A stretch of 64,000 nt of DNA from Photorhabdus namnaonensis (GTDB lineage Bacteria; Pseudomonadota; Gammaproteobacteria; Enterobacterales; Enterobacteriaceae). Positions 34,654 to 44,490 of the stretch are shown here, piece after piece. The notes beneath the pieces were generated by a model. That model saw nothing but the letters and a program-made list of their open reading frames with translations. It did not search any database and was not told the origin of the DNA. Made by a program: the position numbers and the translations under genes. The stretch covers positions 62,001 through 126,000 of the forward strand of contig NZ_LOIC01000034.1 of assembly GCF_001684335.1 (NCBI RefSeq). The letters are read 5' to 3'. The first letter of the stretch is position 1, and every line of letters begins with the position of its first letter.

Positions 34654-36210
34654 ATGTCAGCGACGCTCGAAAAAACATCATGGTGGCAGCATTCTGCTCT
34701 GAAATGGTTTGCAGTAAGCCTGTGTATACTCTTTACCGGTTATCTGGTGGTACTGATGTATTCCCAGGGAGAGTATCTGTTTGCAATGCTGACGCTGGTA
34801 TTGTTGGGAACAGGGGTTTACGTTTTCGCTAACCGCAATACTTATGCCTGGCGCTATGTTTATCCGGGTATAGCCGGAATGGGATTGTTTGTACTGTTTC
34901 CGCTTATTTGCACCATTGCTATCGCCTTTACTAACTATAGCAGTACCAATCAATTGACTTTTGAACGTGCGCAATCTGTCTTGATGAGTCGTCAGTATCA
35001 GTCAGGGCAAACATTGGCTTTCAAACTCTACCCAAAATCAGAACAGTGGGTTTTAGCACTGAATGTACCGGGTCAGACTAAGCAACTGGTGTCCGAACCG
35101 TTCTCGCTGTCGGCAACGAAAGAGACGGCTCTGCATTTGTATGAGCAGGATAACATTCAGCACGGTGAAGCGGCGGCATTGCGCACTATCACCCAAAATC
35201 GACAGGCGCTGAACCAGTTGGTTGCCGTTTTACCGGATGGCAGCCGACTTAAAATGAGTTCTCTACGTCAATTCTCTGGCGTACATCTCCAATACTTGCT
35301 TGGGGAAGATGGTAAAACCCTCACCGACAATCAAACAGGCACACTTTATCGCCCCAATACCGATACCGGTTTCTATCAGTCTGTCAATGCTGAGGGACAA
35401 TGGGGAAATGAGACTTTGACACCTGGATTTACGGTTTCCATCGGCTGGAAAAATTTCCTGCGTGTGATACAGGATGAAGGTATTCAGAAGCCGTTTTTCT
35501 CTATTTTTGTTTGGACGGTTGTGTTCTCTCTGATCACTGTGGTGTTGACGGTCGCTGTTGGCATGGTTTTGGCTTGCATCGTGCAGTGGGAAGCGCTGAA
35601 AGGCCGTGGCATTTATCGTATGCTACTTATTCTGCCTTATGCCGTGCCATCATTTATTTCCATTTTGATTTTTAAGGGATTGTTTAATCAGAGTTTCGGC
35701 GAGATTAATCTGTTACTTAATGGTTTGTTTGGTCTTAAGCCCGCTTGGCTTACCGATCCTACGTTGGCCCGAACCATGCTGATTATAGTAAATACTTGGT
35801 TGGGTTATCCCTACATGATGATCCTCTGTATGGGGTTGTTGAAGGCAATACCAGATGATCTATATGAAGCATCGGCAATGGATGGCGCAGGGCCGTTTCA
35901 GAACTTTTTTAAGATCACTTTCCCATTGCTGATTAAGCCATTGACGCCGCTAATGATTGCCAGTTTTGCCTTTAACTTTAACAACTTTGTTCTGATTCAA
36001 TTGTTGACCAATGGCAGGCCAGATCGGATTGGTACCACGACGCCGGCAGGCTATACCGATTTATTAGTGAACTATACCTACCGTATTGCTTTCGATGGTG
36101 GTAGCGGTCAGGATTTTGGTTTAGCTGCGACGATTGCAACGGCGATCTTTTTGCTGGTTGGCGCACTGGCGATTATTAACCTGAAAGCCACCCGCATTAA
36201 ATTTGACTAA
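34654..36210 (+). CDS. malF: Maltose ABC transporter permease MalF
   Basis: 518 residues (E. coli 514). Three N-terminal membrane segments, then the large periplasmic P2 loop (about 95-275) unique to enterobacterial MalF that docks MalE, then five more segments. The EAA loop that couples to MalK reads YEASAMDGAGPFQNFFKITF (about 407-426). GGAAGAGCATT precedes the ATG. It is followed 12 bases later by malG. Confidence 0.96.
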   Translation: MSATLEKTSWWQHSALKWFAVSLCILFTGYLVVLMYSQGEYLFAMLTLVLLGTGVYVFANRNTYAWRYVYPGIAGMGLFVLFPLICTIAIAFTNYSSTNQLTFERAQSVLMSRQYQSGQTLAFKLYPKSEQWVLALNVPGQTKQLVSEPFSLSATKETALHLYEQDNIQHGEAAALRTITQNRQALNQLVAVLPDGSRLKMSSLRQFSGVHLQYLLGEDGKTLTDNQTGTLYRPNTDTGFYQSVNAEGQWGNETLTPGFTVSIGWKNFLRVIQDEGIQKPFFSIFVWTVVFSLITVVLTVAVGMVLACIVQWEALKGRGIYRMLLILPYAVPSFISILIFKGLFNQSFGEINLLLNGLFGLKPAWLTDPTLARTMLIIVNTWLGYPYMMILCMGLLKAIPDDLYEASAMDGAGPFQNFFKITFPLLIKPLTPLMIASFAFNFNNFVLIQLLTNGRPDRIGTTTPAGYTDLLVNYTYRIAFDGGSGQDFGLAATIATAIFLLVGALAIINLKATRIKFD

Positions 36211-36222
36211 GGAGGGAATGCA

Positions 36223-37113
36223 ATGGCGATGGTTCAATCCAAATCGCAGAAATGGCGTTTGTTGGCGACACATTTGTTGATGTTAACCTTTATTGCCATG
36301 ATCTTATTCCCGTTGTTGATGGTTATTACTATCTCCTTGCGGCCAGGGAACTTTGCCACGGGGAGTTTGATCCCGGAAAGCATCTCTTGGGAGCATTGGA
36401 AATTGGCGCTTGGTTACAGTGTGGTGTCACCGGATGGTCGTGTTACACCGCCGCCTTTCCCCGTGATGCTATGGCTTTGGAACTCTGTTAAGGTTGCCTT
36501 TATTACCGCCGTAGGTATCGTGACATTATCAACGACTTGCGCTTATGCCTTTGCCCGTATGCGTTTTCGCGGTAAAAGTATCGTGCTGAAAGGTATGCTA
36601 ATTTTTCAGATGTTCCCGGCGGTGCTCTTTCTGGTAGCGCTATATGCCTTGTTTGATCGACTAGGAGAATATGTACCGTTTATCGGCCTTAATACCCACG
36701 GTGGTGTGATTTTTGCCTACCTGGGGGGGATTGCGTTGCATGTCTGGACGATTAAAGGCTATTTCGAAACCATTGATGGCTCCTTGGAAGAGGCGGCTGC
36801 GCTTGATGGCGCGACACCGTGGCAAGCTTTCCGTATGGTGCTGCTACCGCTTTCGGTACCGATTCTGGCAGTGGTATTTATTCTTTCCTTCATTGGTGTG
36901 ATTACGGAAGTGCCTGTTGCCTCACTGCTTCTGCGAGATGTGAACAATTACACTTTGGCGGTGGGCATGCAGCAATACCTTAACCCACAGAACTATCTTT
37001 GGGGAGATTTTGCCGCTGCCGCTGTGCTCTCAGCACTCCCTATTACCATCGTTTTCCTGGTTGCTCAACGCTGGTTGGTCAATGGTTTGACCGCCGGGGG
37101 AGTTAAAGGTTGA
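36223..37113 (+). CDS. malG: Maltose ABC transporter permease MalG
   Basis: 296 residues, the E. coli length. Six membrane segments; the MalK-coupling EAA motif is [20 protein letters not shown] (about 188-207). The C-terminal tail [14 protein letters not shown], which reaches into the MalK interface, is conserved. AAGGAGG precedes the start. It is the last gene of malEFG. Confidence 0.96.
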   Translation: MAMVQSKSQKWRLLATHLLMLTFIAMILFPLLMVITISLRPGNFATGSLIPESISWEHWKLALGYSVVSPDGRVTPPPFPVMLWLWNSVKVAFITAVGIVTLSTTCAYAFARMRFRGKSIVLKGMLIFQMFPAVLFLVALYALFDRLGEYVPFIGLNTHGGVIFAYLGGIALHVWTIKGYFETIDGSLEEAAALDGATPWQAFRMVLLPLSVPILAVVFILSFIGVITEVPVASLLLRDVNNYTLAVGMQQYLNPQNYLWGDFAAAAVLSALPITIVFLVAQRWLVNGLTAGGVKG

Positions 37114-37168
37114 TTACATGTAAGTCCCTTTAATACATCGAGATTAAAGGGATTCACGGAAGTATCAA

Positions 37169-39184
37169 TTATTGCTGGTGGTGAACTTGACGATTTAATT
37201 GCCATGACAGGAGATCGGTGAATACCTGCCAACGTTGGAACTGTTTGGTTTGGTCTGCTGTCATGGGTTGAGGTTCACCGAGTAATAATCCCGTTTGATT
37301 TGCCCACGGTCGAAATTCACCTTTGCCTACCATGATATAAGCCCCTTGTGATGTAATAGTGACTTCCGGGTTATAGCCTTGACACCAGATAGGGTCTAGA
37401 CGTTCAGCCAGCAGATTACAGCCGGTACGGTAATAAGCGGTATGTGACAAGCTCAAATGGTAGAGGGTTGGCCAAATGTCTTTATGGCTGCCGACTCTGG
37501 TCGCGTCAAAAATTGCGTTTTGGCGATAAGCGGGCGGCACGTAGAGATAAAACGGTACACCGTGGCCGATTGCCAGTTCATGAGCATCTGGATAACTGAT
37601 ACCTCGAATATTATGGTCACCGGTTGCCGCAATAATGGTATGGGAAGCCAATGACTGAGATTTTACCCAACTGATAAACTGTCCTAATTGATCATTGGCA
37701 TAACGCAGAGTATGGAAAACCTCTTGTAACTCATTACCACTAGCCAAATGACTTAAACGTTGTTTCTCGATATCACTCAGCTTGATGTTGGTTTTCTGAT
37801 AACCTGCCGGCGATTTATACGGTGGGTGATGGGTAGTAGACAACGACATAATCAGAACATGTTCCCCATTCTTTTCTGCCTGAATCAGGCGATCTTTAAT
37901 ATAACGGAACATAAACTCATCAGGCACGCCCCAAGTACCAAATTGGGCTTCTGGATAGCGTTTTTTCAGCCCATTCTGATCGATAAATTCACTAACGCCC
38001 AAGTTTGGCAAGAACTGATTCAAATTACGCCATGCGCCGTTACCGGATGTGACGAAGATAATTTTGTAACCATTCGCCAGATAGGGTTTGAACATATTGC
38101 TGGTGAAATCGAGATCCTGCGCGATGGATTGACTGATTGCGCTGTTTGGGCTGCGGATCAAGAAACGGCTTAAACTATCAATGGTGCCATCGCCTTCGGA
38201 AACGAAACGTTCAAAACGCCAGTCGTTTTGCCAGTGCTGGCGTAGGGCGCCAAAAACATCAAGATCTGGGCGATCCAAGCTTTGTAGGTGATAACCCATA
38301 CTCTCCATGACGTTAAATATTACGTGAGGCGGATTTTTTTGAGCGGTAGGGTTGTCGGCAGTTTTAGCCATAAACAGTGACAGATTTACGGGGGTTGGTT
38401 TCTCCAGAAAATGGTTTAATAACCAGCTACCTTGTTCATCTGTCGCTTCTGGGAAGTCGCTATTTTTGTAGTGATCATTAAACGCCCAGTTCAGTGCCAT
38501 TGGGCCATTAGGTGTCAACATATTAAGCATTTTGACTTCTGAAACCTGTGTATTGGCCTGACGTAGTGGAAAAGTACCGATGGAGCCACGCATGCCAACG
38601 AAGCAGGCGGATAAAATAACCAGCGTCGCGATAGCGGAAATGGGTAAGCTGGTTTTGCGCTCTGTGCGTGAGATAAGGTAGCGTTGCCAGAGCAGACAGA
38701 GCCAGAAAACAGCCACTGCGAACAGTGCTAAACAGAGCAAACTTTCGATAACAGGATAGTCATTCCATAGGGTGTGCAGCACGGCTTGCGTATCATCTTC
38801 CACTAAGCCGAAGATGAAAATATCGAACGATCGTTCATAGGTGGCATAGTAGTAAACATTACTTACCGTCAAAGCCCCGACCACGGTACTGAGTGTTGTT
38901 GCCAACCACGGATAGGCGTGTTGCCATATGTTGAAGCTATTTTTATTAATGGCGAATAAGCTCGCAATCAGCAGACAAGGCACAAACAGCAAACTGGCAA
39001 TCCGAATATCAAACAGTCCGCCGATCCAGAACATGCGTTCTACGTCTTGAGTAGAGTCAATGAAGAGCTGATAACTGCCATAAGTTAAGAGAAGATAGAT
39101 TCTTCCCGCCATTTGTGTTGCTACCGTTAGCAACCAGGGAAGTAAAAGTGCGATAAAAGCCAGTTTGAATCTGGAGAACCACAT
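37169..39184 (-). CDS. LTA synthase family membrane sulfatase/phosphotransferase
   Basis: 671 residues. Five hydrophobic segments occupy about 1-190, followed by a periplasmic alkaline-phosphatase-fold domain (about 275-560). EGDGTIDSLSRF contains the likely nucleophile threonine; MSLSTTHHPPY, TGDHNIRG and IGHGVPFYLY supply the metal and core motifs typical of LtaS/OpgB-type enzymes. In Gram-negative bacteria such proteins transfer phosphoglycerol or phosphoethanolamine to periplasmic glycans or lipid A; which one is not shown here. It is convergent with malG and has no partner gene. Confidence 0.8.
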   Translation of the reverse strand: MWFSRFKLAFIALLLPWLLTVATQMAGRIYLLLTYGSYQLFIDSTQDVERMFWIGGLFDIRIASLLFVPCLLIASLFAINKNSFNIWQHAYPWLATTLSTVVGALTVSNVYYYATYERSFDIFIFGLVEDDTQAVLHTLWNDYPVIESLLCLALFAVAVFWLCLLWQRYLISRTERKTSLPISAIATLVILSACFVGMRGSIGTFPLRQANTQVSEVKMLNMLTPNGPMALNWAFNDHYKNSDFPEATDEQGSWLLNHFLEKPTPVNLSLFMAKTADNPTAQKNPPHVIFNVMESMGYHLQSLDRPDLDVFGALRQHWQNDWRFERFVSEGDGTIDSLSRFLIRSPNSAISQSIAQDLDFTSNMFKPYLANGYKIIFVTSGNGAWRNLNQFLPNLGVSEFIDQNGLKKRYPEAQFGTWGVPDEFMFRYIKDRLIQAEKNGEHVLIMSLSTTHHPPYKSPAGYQKTNIKLSDIEKQRLSHLASGNELQEVFHTLRYANDQLGQFISWVKSQSLASHTIIAATGDHNIRGISYPDAHELAIGHGVPFYLYVPPAYRQNAIFDATRVGSHKDIWPTLYHLSLSHTAYYRTGCNLLAERLDPIWCQGYNPEVTITSQGAYIMVGKGEFRPWANQTGLLLGEPQPMTADQTKQFQRWQVFTDLLSWQLNRQVHHQQ

Positions 39185-39473
39185 AATGCCTTCTTATTAT
39201 TAATGATTGATAAGGTTAATTTAGTGTTTAGTAGGTCAAGATCCTATCTTATTCAGCAAGTTACTGCCTATCCCATTAGGTTATTTTATTTGCTGTTTTT
39301 TGCGGTAGAGTAGTCATTGGTCAGATAGAAGCGATTGAAGGGTGGTTCAGACTACACACCATCTTTACCTCGAAGATGTACTCCAGCCGACATAAGGCGA
39401 AAGAGGAATATCGATGAAGCGTCAGCCTAGCTGATTTTGAATACACTTTACATATATGCAAAGGAGTATCGTA

Positions 39474-40349
39474 ATGACTAACTGCTCAAATACTATCAGG
39501 CTGGTTATGCCGCAGTGGCAAGGGGGAAATAACCCAGCATATAAATTTGGTGCGGAAATGCTGAACTGGCTTGCACCGGAAACGGATGCGCCTGTTATTC
39601 ATGTACCCATTCAGGAACCCGCCGGGCCTCTCTCGGTAGAAAATGGCATTATCGGCAGGGAAGCGCTTAAAACTCAGCTTAGTAGCGTCTGGAAAATTAT
39701 TCGTGAATATAAGCCAGATAATATCGTCACGTTTGGTGGTGACTGTCTTGTTGATCTCGCTCCTTTTGCCTGGCTGAGTGAGCGCTGGGGAGAAAAGCTA
39801 GGGATACTGTGGATTGATTCGCATCCTGATGTTATGACTCCCGCTCAATTTCAGCATGCTCACGCTCATGTTCTTGGCGCACTGATGGGCAATGGCGATC
39901 CTGATCTGACAACCACCGTGGCTTGCCCGGTACCTTCCCGGAGAGTCATGATCGCAGGAATACACAGCCCGCTGGAATATGAGAAAAAATTCATTGCTGA
40001 TAACGCAATCAGAACCTGCTCTCCGGATGATGTCAGGGCGGGAGGAGAGTCAGTAATGAAGTGGATTGAAGAAGAGAAAATCGAATGTCTGGCAATTCAT
40101 ATCGATTTGGATGTACTGGATGAAAATAACTTCCGTTCCGTATTATTCGCTCGTCCGGGTGCCTGTGAGCATGATTTCGGTGGTATCGCTAAAGGTAAAC
40201 TTAACATTCCCGATGTGCTGGCTCTGATCCAAAAGGCAGCTTCTCGGGCTAAAGTGGTTGGGCTTGGGATTGCAGAACATCTTCCTTGGGATGCAATGAA
40301 TCTTAAAGATATGCTGGAACAGCTTCCTTTAATAGGGCGTTCAGATTAG
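39474..40349 (+). CDS. Arginase/agmatinase family protein with variant metal site
   Basis: 291 residues from ATG 39474, which has AAGGAG seven bases upstream; an in-frame ATG at 39456 lacks one. The ureohydrolase fold motifs are at 88-91 (GGDC), 115-119 (DSHPD) and 210-216 (IDLDVLD). Canonical enzymes have GGDH in the first motif, so one manganese-ligand histidine is replaced by Cys91, and the last motif lacks the usual D-P. It may act on a guanidino compound other than arginine, or may not be a manganese ureohydrolase. It stands alone, without ornithine or polyamine genes near. Confidence 0.75.
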   Translation: MTNCSNTIRLVMPQWQGGNNPAYKFGAEMLNWLAPETDAPVIHVPIQEPAGPLSVENGIIGREALKTQLSSVWKIIREYKPDNIVTFGGDCLVDLAPFAWLSERWGEKLGILWIDSHPDVMTPAQFQHAHAHVLGALMGNGDPDLTTTVACPVPSRRVMIAGIHSPLEYEKKFIADNAIRTCSPDDVRAGGESVMKWIEEEKIECLAIHIDLDVLDENNFRSVLFARPGACEHDFGGIAKGKLNIPDVLALIQKAASRAKVVGLGIAEHLPWDAMNLKDMLEQLPLIGRSD

Positions 40350-41000
40350 TTGAAATATCGAATTATTTTATCTGGGGTCAATATTGGCGGTTTTATACGA
40401 AAAGTCATCGAAGTGGATATTGACCTTAACCCCAAAATCGGCGCTGACTGGTGCTTTAAAGAGCAGCAAAATGTGGTAGTGACTTAAATATGTGAAAGAG
40501 TTCATGAAGGCGTTTTCGTTACAACAACGGCCTGGAATGAAAAAATGCGTGTACTGCCAAGATGAAAGCTTATTTATCGCTAGCCCCAATATATCGGATT
40601 AATATCTTGACGCTTTTGGGGTTTTATATTGCCTCCGCATCAGGTAAAAATTTACGGCGATTTTTATTTATTCCAGATATTGAGAGCAATTAATGAGCTA
40701 TTTTGTGTGGTGCTCATCACATTTTCCTCATATTCATCTAATAAATATCGTGATCTTGGGGTCATAATATTGAGAGAGCGAAATTCTTTGTTATTTGTCT
40801 CCACTCCATCCTACTTAGCTGGAAGCGGTCTGTTGTTCTCTCTAACGCCACGTATTAAATGATGGCTATTTTATGCTGTCATTTTTTTACCGCGGAACAG
40901 ACCGGCGCTATTTAAAAGAGCCGCATGTCATGGCTCGTTTAATGGCTTCCTGCGTTATCCCCATCTCAGGATAATGGTTCAGTTATGTAAGGTTTCAAAT
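40350..41000. other. Intergenic region before vgrG, no supported gene
   Basis: 651 bases between the arginase-like gene and vgrG. Short open frames on either strand show no recognisable protein. An AT-rich stretch with no clear promoter is followed by a 5-bp hairpin GAGCC/GGCTC at 40918-40936 before vgrG. I see no T6SS-type sigma-54 site. Confidence 0.5.
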
Positions 41001-43115
41001 ATGGATGGATTAGTTTTCACCTGCCGAATTGGCATACTGCCCCAAACCACCTTTCAGGTCTCGCAATTTACTTTACAGGAAGAGCTGTCACAGCTTTATC
41101 GCCTGACGTTAAAGGTGGTGAGCTCACGTGATGACATTCCCCTGAATGAACTGCTGGGGGATTGCGCATCACTGACCATTACCCGCAATGGCGTCACCGA
41201 ACGGACTATTAATGGTTTAATCACCGGGGTTGAACAGGATAATACCGATGGCCGTCGCACTGTTTATATTTTCACTGTCCGCCCCACAATGTGGCTGATG
41301 ACGCTCAATCAGGACAGCCGTATTTTCCATCGACAGTCGGTACCGGAAATCTTAGCGATCCTGCTGAAAGAGCATCGTATTTTATTTACCCGCGATACGC
41401 TTTATAAACGCCATGTCGAACGGGAATACACCACGCAAAAACGCGAATCCGCCTATGATTTCTGGTGTCGGCTGGCGGCGGAAGAGGGCATTGTCTTCTG
41501 GTTTGAGGAAAAACAGACGTTGTTCTGTGATTGCCGCCTGGGCATGCAGGCGGATATCGAACTGACTTACAATACGCACCCTGAAACGGACGAGACAGAC
41601 ACCACCGCGTACCAGTGGAGTTATGGCGAATACCTGTGTTCGAACAGCACGGTCCAGAAAGACCATAACTTTCTTAACCCCAAATACGCACTTGAACACC
41701 GGAAGCAGTCTGACGATAGCGGGCACCATTCAGTGTTTGAAAGTTACGGCCGTTTCCAGTGGGACGAGGAAGGAAAACCGTTTACTCAATTGCGGCTGGA
41801 ACAGTTACGCAACTACAGTAAAGTCGGCACCGCCAAAACTAACTGTATCCGGCTGCGTCCGGGCAAAATTTTTACCCTGCAATCCCATCCCATAGAGGCC
41901 ATGAACGACTGCTGGCAGGTGCTGTCTGTCACGCATTATGGGCAGCAACCTGTCGCGTCGAACGACGGGGGCGAAGGAACCACCCTGACCAACGAGGTCG
42001 CCTTTATTCCCGGGCGACAGGACTGGCGGCCCCCTTACCGCTATAAACCGCTGGCGGACGGGGATGAAGTCGCCACGGTGGTCGGGCCGGGAAGCGAAGA
42101 GATTTATGTGAACGAACATGGCGCGATACGCATCCATTTTCACTGGAACCGTTACGATAAAGCGGACGACCTCGCGTCCTGCTGGGTCCGGGTGGCTCAG
42201 GGCTGGAGCGGCAACGGTTTTGGTTTTATGGCGATACCGCGTGTCGGGCAGGAGGTGATAGTCAGCTATCTCAACGGCGATATCGACCGCCCGATTGTGA
42301 CGGGGTGTACCTACAATGGCCTTAATCGTCCGCCTCTTGATTTACCGCTGGAGAAAACCCGGACCACCTTTAAAACCCAGACTCGCGGCGGGCAGGGATT
42401 TAATGAACTGCGTTTTGAGGATGAAAGAGGCAGCGAAGAGGTGTTTATTCATGCTCAACGGAATATGAAAACGCAGATCCTCTGGGATAAAACCACGCAG
42501 ATAGGCCATGACCAGCAAACAGACGTGGCGCATAACCGCGCGGCGATCATTAAAAACGATGATGATGAAACCGTTCAGGGCTGCCAGACTCTTGACGTCG
42601 GTCAAAATCAAACCGTGACCATTAAAGGCCAGCAAGTCATTTCCGTTGGTAAAAGCCATCAATTAAACATCGAAGATAACCAGCAAATTACCGTGGGTAA
42701 ACATCTCACGGTGCACTCGGAAAGCGGGCAAATCACCATTGGGAACGCCGGCGGGCAGATAGTGATTGACCCGATGGGGAATATCCGTATCGAAGGGGTC
42801 AGCATCACCATGACCGACCATATCACCGGCAAGAAATCCGCCGGCGCGCTGTTTGATTATTCAGCCCGCTATACCTTGCTGAGTGAGCAAAGCGATAAGC
42901 CGCTGGTGAATGTCCCCTACACCATCACCACCAGCGATGGTCAGGTCATCCCGGGTAAAACTGATGGGCTGGGCAGAACGGTGACTGTGCAGAGTGCGGC
43001 CGAAGACAATCTGCAACTGCGTTCACCGGAAACCCCACCGAAACCGAAGCAAACCTTATACGAAGTCAGTGATAACACGCCGGTAGAGTATGTGATGGAA
43101 TTTACGGAGAAATAA
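41001..43115 (+). CDS. vgrG: Type VI secretion system tip protein VgrG
   Basis: 704 residues from ATG 41001 (AAGG eight bases upstream; an in-frame ATG at 40974 is less likely). The gp27-like base domain covers about 1-370 and the gp5 OB fold about 370-450 (VVGPGSEEIYVNEHGAIRIH, WVRVAQGWSG, VIVSYLNGDIDRPIVTG). A needle of beta-helix repeats (DVGQNQTVTIKGQQVISVGK) follows to about 620. An extra 80-90 residues after the needle (YTLLSEQSDKPLVNVPYTIT) form a transthyretin-like tail of the kind that loads effectors. No other T6SS structural gene is in the window, so this is an orphan vgrG island. Confidence 0.93.
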   Translation: MDGLVFTCRIGILPQTTFQVSQFTLQEELSQLYRLTLKVVSSRDDIPLNELLGDCASLTITRNGVTERTINGLITGVEQDNTDGRRTVYIFTVRPTMWLMTLNQDSRIFHRQSVPEILAILLKEHRILFTRDTLYKRHVEREYTTQKRESAYDFWCRLAAEEGIVFWFEEKQTLFCDCRLGMQADIELTYNTHPETDETDTTAYQWSYGEYLCSNSTVQKDHNFLNPKYALEHRKQSDDSGHHSVFESYGRFQWDEEGKPFTQLRLEQLRNYSKVGTAKTNCIRLRPGKIFTLQSHPIEAMNDCWQVLSVTHYGQQPVASNDGGEGTTLTNEVAFIPGRQDWRPPYRYKPLADGDEVATVVGPGSEEIYVNEHGAIRIHFHWNRYDKADDLASCWVRVAQGWSGNGFGFMAIPRVGQEVIVSYLNGDIDRPIVTGCTYNGLNRPPLDLPLEKTRTTFKTQTRGGQGFNELRFEDERGSEEVFIHAQRNMKTQILWDKTTQIGHDQQTDVAHNRAAIIKNDDDETVQGCQTLDVGQNQTVTIKGQQVISVGKSHQLNIEDNQQITVGKHLTVHSESGQITIGNAGGQIVIDPMGNIRIEGVSITMTDHITGKKSAGALFDYSARYTLLSEQSDKPLVNVPYTITTSDGQVIPGKTDGLGRTVTVQSAAEDNLQLRSPETPPKPKQTLYEVSDNTPVEYVMEFTEK

Positions 43116-43117
43116 AT

Positions 43118-44476
43118 ATGGCAATATCCAATAGCGGCAAGATGTGCCCGGCTGTCACCTCAATTAACTGCACGATGGAAATAGGCGTCTTTCCCGCCGA
43201 TGAAGATCCCTGTTATCTGGCGAGGAAAGCTGAATATGCCCAGCGGCTGCCGGCAATGATTATCACCAAACTGGGGGCTATTCGCTTTCTTAAACAGATT
43301 GTCATGAGCGGATTAATCAAAGTGGAAGAGTATAAACACGATTTTCTGTGGCCTTATAAAGCAGAAGTGGTGTTTGCTATCAGAGCGACTAAAGACGTTC
43401 CTCTGCCCATGCTGGCGACCAGTCAAGTCTCTAAGCAGCGTTATGGTGGTAATTTGCCGCAATCCAGTAATCCGTTTGCCCGGCCTTCTGCCGACGATAT
43501 GGAGAAATTTGAAATTGTTGGTATTCGGCGCCCCGATATTATTCTGGTTAAAGATGAAACTCTCCGGTGGCCGGGCAGAAATGCCACCTACTTTGATGGT
43601 TCTGTGCATCCTGATAACCTAAAGATGTTGATTGAGGTGAAATTTCCGGGGGATGAACTCTCTGATAGTCAGGAAAAAGATTATATCCGAATTGCTACCC
43701 GTGACCGCTTTGGCGTGATGCGTGTCGACGATAGCCGCACAGAGGAGCAAAAACAGTACGATGAAGCGTGGCGAAAACTTTATCAGCCCGGTTCTCAACA
43801 CTATAAAAATCCGATACCACTGGCCCCGCTACCCCCCGGTTCGCCGCCTGATGAGGAAGCTTTACCCGCTCCTCCCGCAGAGGGTGCACCGGGGACTATT
43901 CCGCAGCCGTTGACCAAAAAACTCCCGCTGGTCAGTACCTCCCCGTGGTCTTTCTTACCCAGCTATGAAGACTGGGTTATCCTCGGGCAAGAGGTGGCGG
44001 GTCTGGCCGAAAATGGGTTGAATTATGTCCGCGACAGTACCCGGGAGCTCCTTGCCCAGTTTGGAGTCTGGCTCAATCAGGCCGGCAAGTGGGTGTGTGA
44101 AGAGGTTATTGACCCGATAAGCCATCAGGTCAGCTACGCGTTTTCCTGGGTCAGTGAACAAACGGGGAAAATCGTGACTTGGACGGAGAGTGAGATAAAA
44201 GCCCAGTGGCAAATCGTGCAACAGGACTCAGATATCACCCTGGAAGAGCTCAAAAACATTAGCTGGATGCAAATATTAAAAGAGGTGGGGGAAGGCATGC
44301 TGGAAGTGGTGGTGATTATTGCCGGTGTTGCCGTTGTTATCCTGGTCACCTTGGCTGTCGCTGCGGCGCTGATTGCACTGGTGGAAATTTTAGCTGCCGC
44401 CGCCGCAGTCAGCGCTGCTGCGTTAGCCGCTGTACTGGCAATATTGGCGAGTGTGACATTCGCCACTGCTTCATAA
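43118..44476 (+). CDS. VRR-NUC domain T6SS effector, TseV-like nuclease
   Basis: 452 residues. The PD-(D/E)xK nuclease residues are Asp140 (RRPDIILVKD), Glu173 and Lys175 (LIEVKFPGD), with Gln185 in the downstream helix (SDSQEKDYIRIA), which is the VRR-NUC pattern. A Pro-rich linker (about 235-265) leads to a C-terminal part with long hydrophobic, Ala/Val-rich segments (about 395-450) that could be membrane helices. TseV effectors of Salmonella are VRR-NUC nucleases that break target-cell DNA and have DUF3396 immunity proteins, exactly the neighbours here. It starts two bases after vgrG. Confidence 0.8.
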   Translation: MAISNSGKMCPAVTSINCTMEIGVFPADEDPCYLARKAEYAQRLPAMIITKLGAIRFLKQIVMSGLIKVEEYKHDFLWPYKAEVVFAIRATKDVPLPMLATSQVSKQRYGGNLPQSSNPFARPSADDMEKFEIVGIRRPDIILVKDETLRWPGRNATYFDGSVHPDNLKMLIEVKFPGDELSDSQEKDYIRIATRDRFGVMRVDDSRTEEQKQYDEAWRKLYQPGSQHYKNPIPLAPLPPGSPPDEEALPAPPAEGAPGTIPQPLTKKLPLVSTSPWSFLPSYEDWVILGQEVAGLAENGLNYVRDSTRELLAQFGVWLNQAGKWVCEEVIDPISHQVSYAFSWVSEQTGKIVTWTESEIKAQWQIVQQDSDITLEELKNISWMQILKEVGEGMLEVVVIIAGVAVVILVTLAVAAALIALVEILAAAAAVSAAALAAVLAILASVTFATAS

Positions 44477-44490
44477 TTAACGGAGAGAAT

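Noticed and set aside
40368-40589. 73-codon minus-strand ORF before vgrG
   Set aside because: No ribosome binding site or recognisable features; treated as intergenic.
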